Positions 18,786-32,498 of a DNA stretch of 64,000 nt are shown one piece after another. The stretch's first letter is position 1; each line of letters opens with the position of its first letter. A model generated the notes under the pieces. It did no database searches, was not told the origin of the DNA, and saw only the letters and a program-made list of their open reading frames with translations. The position numbers were made by a program, and so were the translations under genes. This DNA is from Echinometra lucunter (taxonomy: Eukaryota > Echinodermata > Echinoidea > Camarodonta > Echinometridae): positions 29,160,732 to 29,224,731 of the forward strand of contig CM057157.1 in the NCBI GenBank assembly GCA_029962745.1. Direction: 5' to 3'.

Positions 18786-19351
18786 AGAAAGAAAGAGGAC
18801 AGAAGAAAGAGACGCAAAAATAAAATAAAAACAAAAACAAAACAAAAACAAAACGAGAAAAAAAATCGATAATGAGCTAATTTATATTATGTGCAAAGAA
18901 TCAAGGAGTGCACGCAGAAAAGGACGAAAAGAAGAAAATTGTTTATAAGATGTAAGGATGGAAAGTTTGTGAGGAAATGATGAGAAGAGAAGTGAAGATA
19001 TTCTTTGATTTGCGAATGAAGATCCATAATTCCAGAATGATTATGCCTGTGCATGAGTAATAACATTTCTATTTATAGCCACAAGGACAAAGTTACATGA
19101 AATTTTATTGATCCGAGACGATTATAATGGGAATGGAACGAAACGATACCTTCTAAGTGATAAGATGAATCATCAAATCGGATAATTTCGTTTAAAAAAG
19201 GGACAAACTCATTTTTTCTCTTCTTTGTCTCAGCATGAGGCAGATTAAAAAAAAATCCCCTGCATTCCTATTGGCTTGCATAATAATGAAGGTTTAAAAG
19301 CTGTGAACAACTTGTTTTGTTTGGAAGACAAGTCTAGGGATTTAAGGAGGG

Positions 19352-19353
<2 letters not shown>

Positions 19354-19408
<55 letters not shown>

Positions 19409-19430
19409 AAGAAAGAGAGAGAGAGAGAGA
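19354..19430 (+). repeat. (GA)n microsatellite
   Basis: AGAG dinucleotide run with occasional AAAG interruptions. It yields artificial Arg-Glu frames. Confidence 0.95.
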
Positions 19431-20807
19431 AGGAGAATGGGGTGACTTAGGTCATAATTCTATATTTGAATTCTGACATCATGCTATTCAAATTATTATT
19501 ATCGGCACGTGTGGGCGTATATTTTGAAAGCGTTCTGTCGCATTGTGTCAGTAAACATTCACGCACGTTTTATTCCCCTTTTCAACATAAATTATTTAAT
19601 TCTGGTGAAAGCACCTTAATTTGTTCATTGTATTTTGATTGAATATATGCGAGGGAGAAGTTGAAACGTCTGAGAATACTGATGTCTTTATAAATGTGGG
19701 TTAATGTCACAAAATGTGACATAAAATGAATACGCAATATTTCTGCGATATGTTTTCAAAATGAAGTCCTGTCGTAAGGATATCATGTTGGTTTTTCTGT
19801 CATCTTTCTGTATTTGTTTCTCATAAATTTATTTGATTTTCTCGGCCGATGGGGGGGGGGGGGCGCGCTATATAGGTCTGTATGCCATGTTATGTGAAAT
19901 GAAGGCGATTTTACCTCTCATAGTTTTGCATGTATATATGTTTTGTTTATACATAAGAAAGTATTGTCTTAAAAGTTCCACTGCTCATTGCACTGTATGA
20001 ATCTTCTCTTGGGAATTATGGAATGCGCGTGAGGGAAAAAAGTAGATGGTTTGCAGACCTATACGTTGAGATACCCAGTTATGTGAGAATGGGAGAGAAT
20101 TGGCATTAATTAGAATTTAGATTCGGTTTTGATTTGGATATACACTTGTCAATCATCACCAAAAATAGATCACGTGATAAGCATTCTACACATTCTTTGG
20201 GTTTTCGATTCCATTTCTCACCGAGATTTTGATGATGCCATTGAAGCCGCATCCCGCAACAACCAAACATGCAGTATCATTCAGTTTACCGCATTAGGTC
20301 TGACGAAAATGTCTGGGGTATATCTCTTTCAATAAAAGGCATTCGTGAAACTCATGTTTAGTACCATACATAGACATATAATATATTTTAGTACATAGAT
20401 ATTATATACCGGGAAGGAAGTGTACTATAGGTATTTATTGCTTGCATTCCTGGTATTGGTATTTTTGTCCTAATTATTGGTATTTTTGTCATAATTATTT
20501 TGTATGCATCTGTGATTACATTGTAATTCTTGTAAACACGTACAGTTTTGGTCCTTCGAATCATGTATATTAATGTATTTTTAAACCGAAATGAATAAAT
20601 GAAATAAATTAATAAGATATTTATCTTACGTTGTTTGTCACAAAGTGAAGAGGAAGGGAGACAGACAATAATAGCGGGGACGTCGGAGGCCGGGAAGGGG
20701 GAGGGGGGGGGGGGCGTGGAGAAAAGTGAACAAAATGAAGACTGGCTCATGTGGCAGAAAAACGAATGTTGTATCATATCATAGGAATATAATAATGAAT
20801 AACCGAG

Positions 20808-20841
<34 letters not shown>

Positions 20842-23800
20842 AACTTGAAAAACCCATTTCCCCCTTCATGCACGCATTGTGTCAGGAGTATATAGGTCTA
20901 GGCCTATAGCTCATTGTAGGCATGCGGTGATTATTGACTGCTTTGGTGTATGAGCTGATTGGAATTCCCCATATTTAAACACTAACTATCATAATTTTCC
21001 CATCAATATAATAAGGAATAATCCGAATAAACCATCTGCTTTAATTTACGTTACTTGCTTTGGGCGTGTCCGATGCAGTTTATGGCGCCATCAAACCTAA
21101 AGCATCAACCCACAAACGCCCAATATCCTTGATTTCTTACAATAATGAAGAAATTAAGAAAAATCAAAATTATATGGGACAGAAAAAAGTTGTTTACATC
21201 GAGGGTGGGGTTCATTATCATACAATCCGACTCATCTCCCACAACAATGGTCATCTAGAGTTTAATAACAAGACCTTGGAGGTGGTTTAGCGTGAGGATG
21301 AGTCATAAAACCGCCATCGCGGAAGGGATGCCCTTTCTGTGCTATTAATAAATGCTGACACATCACCGCCATTAGTCATACGACCCAGCCGTGTACATGC
21401 ACACATAACCAGCACGGTTGAAAACAACAACAACGTGCATAGCTTTACTGTACAGTGCAGTGTAGTATTGTGTGTGTAATATAAAAGACGGCGAGCACTT
21501 GTCCAGAATTTTCGCTTCCAAATTCACTGGTTGTGTGTGTACTGGTATTGTGTGACTCTGTATTGTCTGCGGGCATTTTACAATTCGACATTCCTTCATA
21601 CAATTGCACAATGCAGAAAACGACGCTACCCCCATTTTACACAAACCAATACTCCCGAACAGAATAGGCATAACATACTTGAGATCCTCAGGGAATTCCA
21701 GAAAGTTCCATAGTGATCATGGTGTCTGTTGTATGCATTTCTATTTACGTACAATTATCAATGTAGATTCTAAAGAAAGATCAGTATCCTAGCTAGCAAT
21801 TAACGTAATTATTTCAAGAATCGAAATTAAATTAATTTGTTTAAGAGATGGCATATGTACCAACTTCAAGATTAATATTCAGAAAAAGAAATTTGCTAAA
21901 AGAAATATACTTTATCATATATTACTCCATGTGTGGCCACCATAAAAAATGATCATTTTTATTGTTGGATTATACATAATTCATACTTATACTTATGTAG
22001 GTCCATTTTTATATATTAATTATTTTTATTTTGTGTAAAAAATTTGTGTAAAAAACGCACCTGTCTATGCCAGTAGTTTCCCGTTGCTCAAATTAATGTT
22101 GTACGACTATTTTAAATTTCTTATCCATTGGTATAGGCAGGCCTTTACCATCTCCTGAACGTATTATGTGGTCATACACAACTTCACCTCATTTTGGGGA
22201 CAATTGCTCGTTAATAATTGACAAAAATGGGGTTTGGAACCATAATGATATGCACGCCACGAGGTAGTAAAATTCAACCATCCATCCTGGCGAACTGGCT
22301 AATAATATTGGATTACATGAGCAGTCTAGTGCTAGTGGAGCGCTAACGCATAGGGGGCTGGCTGTGTGTGGAAAGGTCTGGGTAAATTCCGCTGTGTGTT
22401 TGTGTGCAGATCGTGTCAACGTACAATAGGAAACTAGTAGTCTACTATTAGCGGTCCCCTTGGCCTTATTGTCTTCAGTTCGAGCTATTCTGCAAACATT
22501 TTTACAACATAGAAAATGTAAAGAAACAAAAAATATATGTGCTTCTACTCAGAGTAACCGTCGACGTATTCATGCAGGCAAAGTTAATTTCAAGAGCATT
22601 AAATCTCGACCTTGAGTAAAGAAAGAAAGAAAAAAAAACCAACTGGCTACACAGTTGCCAGAGCCCGGACTGATACCAAATTGTTGAGTTGGTCCTTCCT
22701 TCATTTCTACACAATATACATAAGGAGCCCTTACAAATGAATGAAATGATATTTTATCATATACTAAATTGATATTTTTACTGTCCATACATGTATGGAC
22801 TATGGATAAAAGCAGCAAAAGTACCTGAGTCTTAATATGTAGACTAGCATGTGTGCCCCTGTCGCTGTCACGCGGACACTCGGGGGAATACCACCTGTCC
22901 CTCGGGGAATTGCATTACCTTGAATATTCCGCACCCCTAATTATGTCTACAGCACGCGTATGTCTCCAAAATGTGCGTTGTGTGTGTGCGTGGGTGTTGA
23001 GGGTGTGTGTGGGTGGGTGTGTGTGACGTGTCATGGGTTAATTTCAAACATATTCAACACACATGGTAGAAGTGTGCATGAAAACTAGCTGGCAGCGAAA
23101 AACTGCTGAATGTCTGCACACGACCTCCCTGCTCATCATACTTGCATACTGGTTGTGCTACTTTTCTGCGGTATATTATATTCGTGAACTTTAAGTTGAA
23201 TACAACGACCCACAGCATGTCAGCGTGTCAAAGGCTATATTATTCAGTGGCGCGAATGCAAAACGAAAGTACCGCAACTCAGTGATGAAAATGCTCGATT
23301 GTAATATTAGCTTGCGGTTTAGTGCTAATAATAAATTCAAGCGAAACTGAAATTGAAATGAAGGAATGTTCGAGATAATTGGCTTTGAGGTGGAGTAGGG
23401 TGCGGAATATTGGGGCCTGGGGCGCACTGAAAATAAAGGGACCCTGTGCACATCCAAGAGCAAGTGCCAATTTCCAAACCACAATAATTGCCAAAAGAAA
23501 AGTACTTTGAATTATGGCAATCCTGATAAGTTATGCTTAGATTATAGTCTTGTATATCATCAAAATCAGGTGAAGTTCCATGCATCGTGAAAATATCTAC
23601 ATTTTATTAACTTCAAAGTGAAACTATATTCAATGAATATTATGCGCACCTCTTGTATAATAATGAGCGATCACTCAATATAATAATACAAACCATATAA
23701 GGATTGTCTCTTAACAGAAAGAATAGTGGGGTTTTTAAATCTCATATGAAGTAATATGAATGAAATAGGAAACCACTTTTCCTTCTTGAAGAAACTCGAA

Positions 23801-24430
23801 TAAGGAAGGAAATGAGAGGAAATGATAGAATCAAGGCCTTGGCTTTTATTCTTCATTGACAACGTATTGCCAAAGAGAATACAGTCAATCCCGAGTGGTC
23901 ATGTCTACGTCTACAGTGGTCGCCTTCATTCATATTCAAATTCAAATTCGTATTCGTATCTATTCATTTCCTATAGAAAGTAAAGAAATATATTACATTA
24001 ATTACAAGATTACAGACAAGATGAAATAACATACATAAATATTAATATTTTCTTGAAAAGCAAGTACATAATATCAATTAAGCAAATAATCAAAATCATC
24101 AAAAGAAAGTAAAAAATATATTATATTATATATACTATTATATATAGTTTAGCTTTATGGCAAGCTGCTATCGGGATTATTTCTACAAAGTACAAGGTAA
24201 AAGGGGACTCCTTTGAAAAAGTATTTTGTCCACAGTGGCCTCTTTGGTTTTCGTTGGGTTTGAATGTATATAGTTCTAGTTACAAGTATGGAGTTGTGGT
24301 AGAGAGATAAAGAGCGGAGGGAGGAGGGGGGGGTATAAGGAGAAGGAGAGTGGGGGCTGGCTAAGTTTAGAGAGAAAAGACGTATGGGGATAGAGAAAGA
24401 TATTGAGAAAGAGAGAAAGAAAGAAAGGGG
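19431..24430. other. No gene seen
   Basis: Five kilobases without a supportable exon. It contains G-runs near 19850 and 20705, a short (GA)n-G run at 20811-20841, and AT-rich stretches near 21950 and 24100. A TG-rich stretch lies at 22980-23030. Short open frames here show no family motifs and no splice borders. Confidence 0.5.
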
Positions 24431-24436
24431 AAGGGA

Positions 24437-24438
<2 letters not shown>

Positions 24439-24482
<44 letters not shown>
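24439..24482 (+). repeat. (GA)n microsatellite
   Basis: Uninterrupted GA dinucleotides, preceded by a longer A/G-rich region from about 24300. Confidence 0.95.
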
Positions 24483-24485
<3 letters not shown>

Positions 24486-24759
24486 GGGCGCGATAGAGTG
24501 GATGACAAGCCAAATTAGGCCTGCATGAAATAGGTTCGGTTCAAGGGTTGGGTTTTTTTTGGGGGGGGGGAGCGGGTAGCGATCACTTAATAAAGGCCTA
24601 TACAAAGTATGTCATTAGTCAACATTATAGAACCAAACAGGGCGTTTCCCGTATAGTTCAATATGAAAACCATATAAGGTAATCACCATGATCACAGTGA
24701 TCGTTTGCGCTTGCAAAAATCCACCTGCACAGACCATTTACCATTTATGTGAAGGTACA

Positions 24760-24762
<3 letters not shown>

Positions 24763-24793
<31 letters not shown>
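24763..24793 (+). repeat. (CAGC)n microsatellite
   Basis: Seven perfect tetranucleotide CAGC units in a row. Confidence 0.9.
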
Positions 24794-25117
24794 TGATAGT
24801 TGTACCGGGAAGGGATGAGTCATCAATCGGGGGAAAACACCCTGAAATTTTTCCATGCTTCATCACCGGCTGGACTGGGGTTCCCCCGTATGCAGCCAGA
24901 CAGCCTCAATGCTCAAGTTATTGATCAGTATTTTCTATACAGCATGTATCCCTTCGTTCTGAATGTGGAGGCGTATAATTATGCATGCATGGGTTGGATG
25001 ATGAACACAAACATGACAAAGGGTATGTGTAAATTTACTACAGGTATGGAATTTTCCTTCTTGACGATGACACTTAAGTCACTAATCTTTAACTCTGCTT
25101 TGTTAAATTCTTTAAAA

Positions 25118-25172
25118 ACACACACACACACACACAAAACAAAAAAAAAAAAAAAAAAAAAAAAAGAGAGAG
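25118..25172 (+). repeat. (CA)n plus poly-A
   Basis: A CA dinucleotide run passes into about 25 A residues and a short GA run, resembling the tail of an old retroposed sequence. Confidence 0.85.
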
Positions 25173-26764
25173 ATGGTTTTATGCAAGTCATGAAGGCATG
25201 CAGGAAGTGCATTCCGGATAAAATGCTATTTCATAATTCATGATTTTGACTGAAAACGTTATAATTTGCTGTTTTCATAATATTTCCTTCAATGAAAAAA
25301 ATATTATGTAAAAACCAAACCAAACAAAAAACAAAACACAAACAACAACACCCTCATGAACTCATGATTTTTTTTCTGATCTAATTACTTGTAAATATTG
25401 CAAAATATTGTAATTTTTCCTTGATTTTTGTTTTATGACTTGATAGAACATACAAATAAAAAAAAAATCAAATTAAAAAAAAACACCCTCCCCCTAAAAG
25501 TTGCATTGACGACGCCAGATATATTTCGTTTCTATTTGCTGATAACTGCTTCTGATAAAATGCTATGTCACGACCACCTCGGCCAGTTGGGAATGGCGTA
25601 GGAGGCAAACATGCATGCATGTAAGACAAAAAAAAAAAATGCTGAATTCAAACCACAACCATGATCATCATCCACCATTTCTTTTTAGCTCTGTTTAGTA
25701 ACTGGAGTTTTTAAATGATTATATGCCATTATATATTTCGACAAGTTCCTATAGTTTCTCTCCGGATATTTTCATAATGAGAATGCGGGAATAGGTACTG
25801 TGCATGGGTTCCATGCATTTGATGATTGCTGTTTTCCAATATAAATTATAAAAACGCTGCTTTGATATTTCAACACAAATTTCTTTGTTTTCCCAATTTC
25901 ATTTGAATATTGCATTATCACTTAAGAGGCTAAACAAAGTTTTTAAAAGCAAGATAGTGATGATTTAGCATGATATGATGTTGATAATTGATCTCCTCTT
26001 TCTGAAAAAAATTAAGGAGAGTATGAGAAACTAGAATCTATTTATTAATTATTTTGTCTGATATATGTAAATTTTGTATTTCGAGATTTCTATTTTATGT
26101 TGTTCATATGCTTTAATCATATCTTGATGATATTGATTATTGTATGTCAAATTATTTTCAATAAAAACGGAAAGAAGAAGAAAAAAAATGCATGTGCAAG
26201 TAGTTTTTTTTTTCGTATGTCGTGATAAAGAGACATGTCACCCTTCTGAAATCGCTATGAAATTGGACGGAACTTTTTTTTTTAAAATATATTTCTGAAG
26301 GAAGGTAATAAGGTATAGAATACAATTATTCCTGAAAATTTACACTTTTGACCTTCCACTTGAGCTTCATTCATTCTGTCAAAGTCGGGATTTTTCCCCC
26401 CATCTTGATCATGAAATCTCATGCATCTCGATTGAGATTCACATAATCTCCTGCTAAAATGTCACGGGCAATCTCATGTGACCCGCGAAGCTGAGATTGA
26501 TAAGATGTATCTAGTCGGGGATCACTAGTCCGTGAGGAATGGAGGAAATCAGATAGCTATCTAGGAGAGTCCTCGATTAAAAAAAAATATTAAAAAGTAT
26601 CCCCTCAGCTCGTATTTTACGCTTGAATTTGTATCATTGCAGTTTTGGAAAGGTTTCTTGTTTGATTAAAAGGGTGCTGCAGTGAAATTAAAAAAAAAAA
26701 GAAAGATGTCAAATATGCGACATATGAGATGTTAATACTGCTGGAGACAAAAAGGCATGAAAAT

Positions 26765-26767
<3 letters not shown>
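25173..26767. other. No gene seen
   Basis: AT-rich sequence with scattered poly-A and poly-T runs. Around 26400-26520 the words ATCTCAT and GAGAT recur in both orientations, but no clear repeat unit can be drawn. Confidence 0.45.
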
Positions 26768-26806
<39 letters not shown>

Positions 26807-26811
26807 TTGGG
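26768..26811 (+). repeat. (GA)n microsatellite
   Basis: GA run followed by a poly-G tract (26810-26820). Confidence 0.95.
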
Positions 26812-26981
26812 GGGGGGGGGAGAAGAGTATGTGAGAGAGAAGGGTGACAGGGAGGGAAATACCTGAATATAGGCTTTGCGGAAGGAAATTGGCAAAAAAA
26901 AAAAAAAAGGTAAAAGGAGTCCAGAAAGAGGAGAGGAATATTCAGTTTCGGAAAAGAAGAGAGTGAAAGATACACAGAGAG

Positions 26982-26987
<6 letters not shown>

Positions 26988-27042
<55 letters not shown>
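26988..27042 (+). repeat. (GA)n microsatellite
   Basis: Second GA run about 200 bases from the first, also ending in poly-G. The two were probably seeded by the same local duplication. Confidence 0.95.
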
Positions 27043-27106
27043 TGTTATGAGCCCATATTGTACCCTGTACATTATCATAAAAACAATGTTGTTGTTGTTG
27101 GATTGT

Positions 27107-27276
27107 TTTTTTTTTTTTACAGACGTGTATCAATCAGATATGATTATTTACGTCTGGGACCGACCTTAAACGTCACCATCCGAAAGACGTGACTCAGACT
27201 CGAATCTGGGTTTGCTGAATCATTTTATAACTTCCACTGTTAGCTGGATTACAGGCGCACGCCACAACGTCCAGTA
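27107..27276 (-). mobile_element. SINE with 7SL RNA-like head
   Basis: On the minus strand the head reads GGACGTTGTGGCGTGCGCCT then GTAATCCAGCTA. This closely follows the conserved 5' domain of 7SL (SRP) RNA, GGTGGCGCGTGCCTGTAGTC..CAGCTA. About 40 bases on comes GATTCGAGTCTGAG, close to an RNA polymerase III B box. Then follows a body with GGATGGTGACGTTTAAGGTC, and finally a run of about 12 A. Length near 170 and the A tail fit a SINE. The 7SL link rests on about 40 bases compared by eye. Confidence 0.55.
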
Positions 27277-28695
27277 CATGGAAGTCAAGGGTATATTTTC
27301 TTTTGTGATACTTCTTTTTTTCTGTTTGCATTACTTTAAGAGGAAGCCGGAACGATTTTCAAATTTTTAGTCCATTTTATTTTCACATTGCCCCATAAAG
27401 TTACATGTAGTAAAATTGTAAAATTGGCTTTTGGTTTGAATGGGTTATTTTTCAATGGCTGCATGCAGGTGGACTGCTTTGAAACCTCTATGATCTCCAT
27501 GCTGAACAATGCTTCTTGTTTGAGTTTACTCACCTTGCGCAACAATGCTTTAGAATGGCTACGTCACAATAGAATGGAATGCAAACAATGCAGCCTTTGT
27601 AGCGGATCACATGATTGTGACATCACAAATCGATATTTCGAAATACTGTATGCACACGTGCACTGGTACAGGCTAGCTATTATAGGCTGTCGATATTTCT
27701 ACACAATGATTTTCCTTGTTTGTTTGTATAAAGTCAAGGGTGCAGACAGGGACCGAACATAATCGTTGTATTGACGATGTTTTCTCTCCAGTTTATAATT
27801 CAAATCCATAGACATATTGGGGAAACCCCTTCTAAAAGTTACAACATAACGGCACATTGCGCAAATTTCAAACGTATTATGCAAGGGGCCTGACTTTTTG
27901 CAGATTTAGGAACTGCATTCTCTACAAGATGAAAAAAATCCAAATAAAGAAAAAAACAACAACAAAACACGTTCGATATGGAGTTAGGTATATCAGCTAT
28001 CAAAGTGTCTATGTCTACTATTCTTTTTATTCCTTTTATGTTAATTTTCTAGAACTTTAATATGTCAAGTAAGTTACCATGCCATATATCACGTTTAGTA
28101 TTGTATCATTTGATCATTAAGCCATTGCTATGAAAAATGAAGGACCATGATCCCTGGACGTGATGATAAGAATGACCTTTCGGAATACTCGATTTCGTAG
28201 TGATAAAAGCAGCTGAAAAGCTGTCTGAATGACACTCCAAGTGAAGGTTTATCCGAGATAAAACAAAAGAGAGCTGGAGTGAAGGCGGAAAGAGACAGGA
28301 AAGGGACGGTGACAGCCTGCCTACCGGCCCAACACCCGACGGGAAACAAGGAGGTACTCGTTACATGCCAGTTCAGCTGAAAACCCCTGTATCATGTACT
28401 GATAATGCACGGTTCCTGTTGTTTATTCAAAACCTTATTGCAAGGTTATTCTGGATATTCCATCTGCCTATGCACGTAGTGAAAAGTTCACTTCTCTGGA
28501 ACCGAAGACGGATGCAAATATGATTTTGATGGGGTTTTCACATGCATGCAGTTACATTGATGACGCTATATTATGTACTTTTTCTCGCATTACTCTTTTC
28601 CTTGCATGGTTATGACAATGAACGTTTCAACTTTTCAACCAGAGTTTAGAGTAACTCAACCTGCTAGAGATTATTATCCATTGAGAAGAATTGTA
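27277..28695. other. No gene seen
   Basis: An open frame of 124 codons on the plus strand (27388-27762) has no motif I recognise and no exon borders. GTCGATATTTC / GAAATATCGA words near 27630 and 27690 hint at a small inverted repeat. No other structure seen. Confidence 0.4.
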
Positions 28696-28806
28696 GAAAA
28701 AGGAGGAGGAGGAGGAGAAGAAGAAAAGAAGAAGGGAAGAATAAGAAGAAGAATAAGAAGAAGAGGAAAAAGGGGAAGGAGAAGAAAAAGAATAGGAAGA
28801 AGAAAA
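28696..28806 (+). repeat. (GAA)/(GGA) microsatellite
   Basis: Imperfect purine trinucleotide run. Arg/Glu-rich and Ser-rich frames here are products of the repeat. Confidence 0.9.
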
Positions 28807-29788
28807 CTTAAGTTCTAAATACATAAAGACAATAACAACATGGTTGAAAGGAAAGAAGAGAGAGAGATAGAAAGACAGAAAGGCATATAACATTTTGCTC
28901 CAGAAGAAGAATTTGAAAGCAAGATGAGGTGAAGAAAGTCAGAAATTGAAATTATAGAAAAACCGGAGAAATTTATCTTATTGAAATGAGAAATAATGAC
29001 TTTTCTAACCCATAATTCTGCTATAAATACTATTGTATTTTGTATATGGCGACAATATATTGCTTTCTACAGGAGCATAATCTACATAATATATCAGTAA
29101 TATTCTGGTATAGGAATGATTTCTGCTTAGAATTGTTGGATATTTATCATTGGCATTATTGCAAAATAGCAGTTGATTATGACTTCTAATTTTTACAGGA
29201 ATGTTCCATTGAATTGTTGGCATACTGAGTATTTTTTTTAATTGATACTGTATTATATGGGTGTATGTATTACTGACCTTTAAATTTGCAAATTTTAGCT
29301 CTAAAATCTTTCCAATCTGTGAAATATATGTTCTGTGTGCCATAAATCTCTCACTGATATCTGCACTGCGTGGCCACAGTGACCCCATGACACAGAAACA
29401 CATCGTGGTTGCCAATGGGCCTACACAGGTACAATAGTACATGCATTAGACATGCCAGACCCGTGCCAGACAAGTATCGGTACGGTAAGTACGGTAAGTA
29501 CTAGTACATTGTGTATGCAGTAGACACTGCATAGTATCATTGGTAATGCCCGAAGTACAATGTACATAGTCATAACCTCAGTCTGTACACTTGACTGTGG
29601 TGGCTGGCCTGGCTGAATTATGAATTATGAATATGTTATAGGCTGTATATTTAGTAGGAAGGTATACTACATTCACTAAAAAATGCCATACTCATCCATG
29701 TACATGTATAAAATGTTACAATGAAACACAGAAAGAATCCATACAATCAAGCATTGAAAATGTGATGTTAAACAGCCAAACATTATGG

Positions 29789-29790
<2 letters not shown>
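28807..29790. other. No gene seen
   Basis: On the minus strand, TTTCACAG..TTTAAAG|GTCAGT near 29280-29330 could bound a 36-base exon, but nothing in it is recognisable. A short direct repeat GTACGGTAAGTACGGTAAGTAC lies near 29480. Confidence 0.4.

Positions 29791-29792
<2 letters not shown>

Positions 29793-29846
<54 letters not shown>
29793..29846 (+). repeat. (AT)n microsatellite
   Basis: Perfect TA/AT run of about 54 bases. Confidence 0.95.
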
Positions 29847-29849
<3 letters not shown>

Positions 29850-29859
29850 GTCCTCATTA

Positions 29860-30035
29860 TTTTCATCAGCATCATTATCAATTTATCATCAGTACTATTA
29901 TAATCATCATCATCTTCCTCCTTGTCATCATCATCATCATCATAATTCTCATCATCATCACAGAATGGCATTTTTGTCATCAAAATCATCATGACCCTCC
30001 TCATCGTCCTCGCCATCATCATCATCATCATCAAA
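29860..30035 (+). repeat. (ATC)n-rich microsatellite
   Basis: Irregular CAT/ATC units spread over about 175 bases next to the AT run. Confidence 0.85.
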
Positions 30036-31593
30036 CTTCTTAACTTAATTTTGTGATAATTTATTTTTGTAGTTCCTTGGAATTTTTCAATTCACCAGAA
30101 CTCTCTGTTGAAAAAAAAAATAATAAAATCCCACATGAAATCTGTGTGCTTCAATACAGGAAATTGAAACCTATTATGTAGTCAATAATTAGTCTTTAAG
30201 TATAGTTGTAATTAAACTTGTAAATCTATTGTATTGGACACATAACATTCATATACAGGTAGCCACTGCTGACAGCCAGAAGGGCATTGAGTTATGTATA
30301 TGTAGCTGCAGTCAAAACCCTCTAGCTCTAAACAGACAATATCTTGCTCAATTCATGCTCAATCAGATGTTACATTCTGACAGTCATGACCAATCAAAGC
30401 ACACAAAACTCATACTATCACTGACCTGACAACATGCATCCAAACATTTCACAGCACAGAACACGATTCAACAGATCATAATGGCACAAAAAGTGTAATT
30501 TTCATAATTTTTTATTATCCAGCAAATTTGAGCTGTTGTTTCTTTTTTTTTCAATAATTTGTTTTTACAATACATCGCATGACAAACTTCATGAAAAACA
30601 GACATGGCAAATTTGTGTCATATGCACTATTGTACATGTACATTACTAAATGCAAGTTCTTTATGAAACCATTAAAAACAATTGGAAGAAAAGGACCTTA
30701 TTCAGATCAGTATCATACAAAATGAAGATTTTAAAAAAAAGAATATCTAGTTCAAAATGACCCAATATTCACATACTTAAAAACTGAAAACCATACAAAT
30801 TGATTATTGCATGTATATCTTATTGGAATATTCATCAATGCCTTCACATCTGTATTCTTTCCTGATATTTGACAAATGACATTATTAACCTGTTTTTAAA
30901 TTTTTTCCAAGATTATGTCTCTACAACTGGAGAAAGAATTATGGAAACAGAAACTACCTCCAAATTGTTCCAGAAATTAAAAAAAAAATGACCATCAAGG
31001 TCCAGCATGTGAATATTGGTTAAAAGAAATACATGTACAAGCTGATAACAAACGGTCCTTCACTGCAGTGTCTGATATTTCGCCTTCATACATGGATTAC
31101 TTATAACAAGATTATTACAAAATTTTGCATGCCTATGTTATAAACTCCTCAGGCAAAATTCTTGTCTGAAGTTATATTGCAAGATTAGGCATTTGAACAT
31201 TTGTACACAAAAAGAAAAGCAAATCACCTACTTGAGGTTGTGCGATTGCGAAATTTTACTGTAATTTTGAAATCAGCAATGGTGCAGAATTGTGCTAAAT
31301 TCAATGTAAGACAGAGACCTCATGAAAAGACTCAAATCTATAAGTCACAAAATGTGGTATTTTCCCTACAGAGCAGAGCTGTTCAAAACATAAAATATTT
31401 GTGAAATACACAGTAATTCTTAGCACAGATGAGCTACAAGTTGGCAGCTGCCTCTGATGGTCTGTGAATGGAAAATTATAATTTAGAGCTGCATAATGCT
31501 TCCACCATCAACAAAATTTGAAAAATAAAAAGGCTTCTATCTCTTGCACACAATGCTTTCCGTCAAATATGACACGGTACAAAATAAAATCTG
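30036..31593. other. Downstream flank of jun, no gene seen
   Basis: AT-rich sequence with no supportable exon. On the minus strand an AATAAA lies near 30510 (plus-strand TTTATT). It could be a distal poly(A) signal for jun, but that would need a 3' UTR of about 2 kb. Confidence 0.35.
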
Positions 31594-32498
31594 AGAAAAA
31601 CAAAAAACATGTGACATACCTCTTTTCATACATCTGTTTAGAAAAAAATTCAAAAAACCAGTATGCTTAGTTGAAAGACAACATTTTTCATAATATTCAC
31701 ATCAATTATTTTCAACATCATTTACAACCTCATAAATCCTTGACCCTTTCTTCAAATACTATGTCACAGAACATTCTCTGTATCCTCTTCATATTATTAG
31801 CATGAACATCTTCCTAACTGGATGCTATTGAATTAGGCATGGACAAGTACAATTTTTAATCAGGGCATTTAACATTCTATGCTCTACGAATCGTTACCGA
31901 AGTACTGACACAAAATTACTGGGCAAGTTTAAAATGCAGACTTTTTTGTCCTCCTATATCATGGGCTCTTAAATCCCTAGATTTAGATCCTACTGGGCGG
32001 AATAAACAAATTTACAATCTTCAATTTTCTTGTGCATCGCAACTACACAAAGATCATCAGGTGCACAGCATTAATGCCAAACATTTCCTGTACATTCATA
32101 ATGGACTAAATGAGATACAATAAGAGACCTCAGAAATAGGAATACTATCAGGGGTCCTGCCCCAAATTTCTGGTAAACATGTATATAATCATGTCATGAA
32201 TAAACTGTAATTTTGCGGCACTAAATTAAGGGTACTGCAGACCAGCACAGTCAAACATCTTCTCTGGGTCATACATTGGATTGAAAACAGAACATACGTG
32301 TGCGTACCATGTTCACAATAATGTTCATAATCGATACAGGCCTTTGCTATGCACGGCTCAAGTCAAATATTCCAAAATGACCATGTTTCAGTAGTTAATG
32401 TCAATGTTCAAAGTTTTGCAATTATTCCAGTTAAAATGCCAGTTGTTGTGCCAGCATAACTTGACATCCGCTCTTAACGTGTTCCATCACACTCTGTT

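Noticed and set aside
27241..27276. Human Alu contamination
   Set aside because: Only about 35 bases resemble Alu/7SL; the flanking body and tail do not match Alu.
29270..29442. Exon on the minus strand (ISQIGKILELKFANLK)
   Set aside because: Possible splice borders, but no recognisable protein and no phase link to the dystrophin-family exons.
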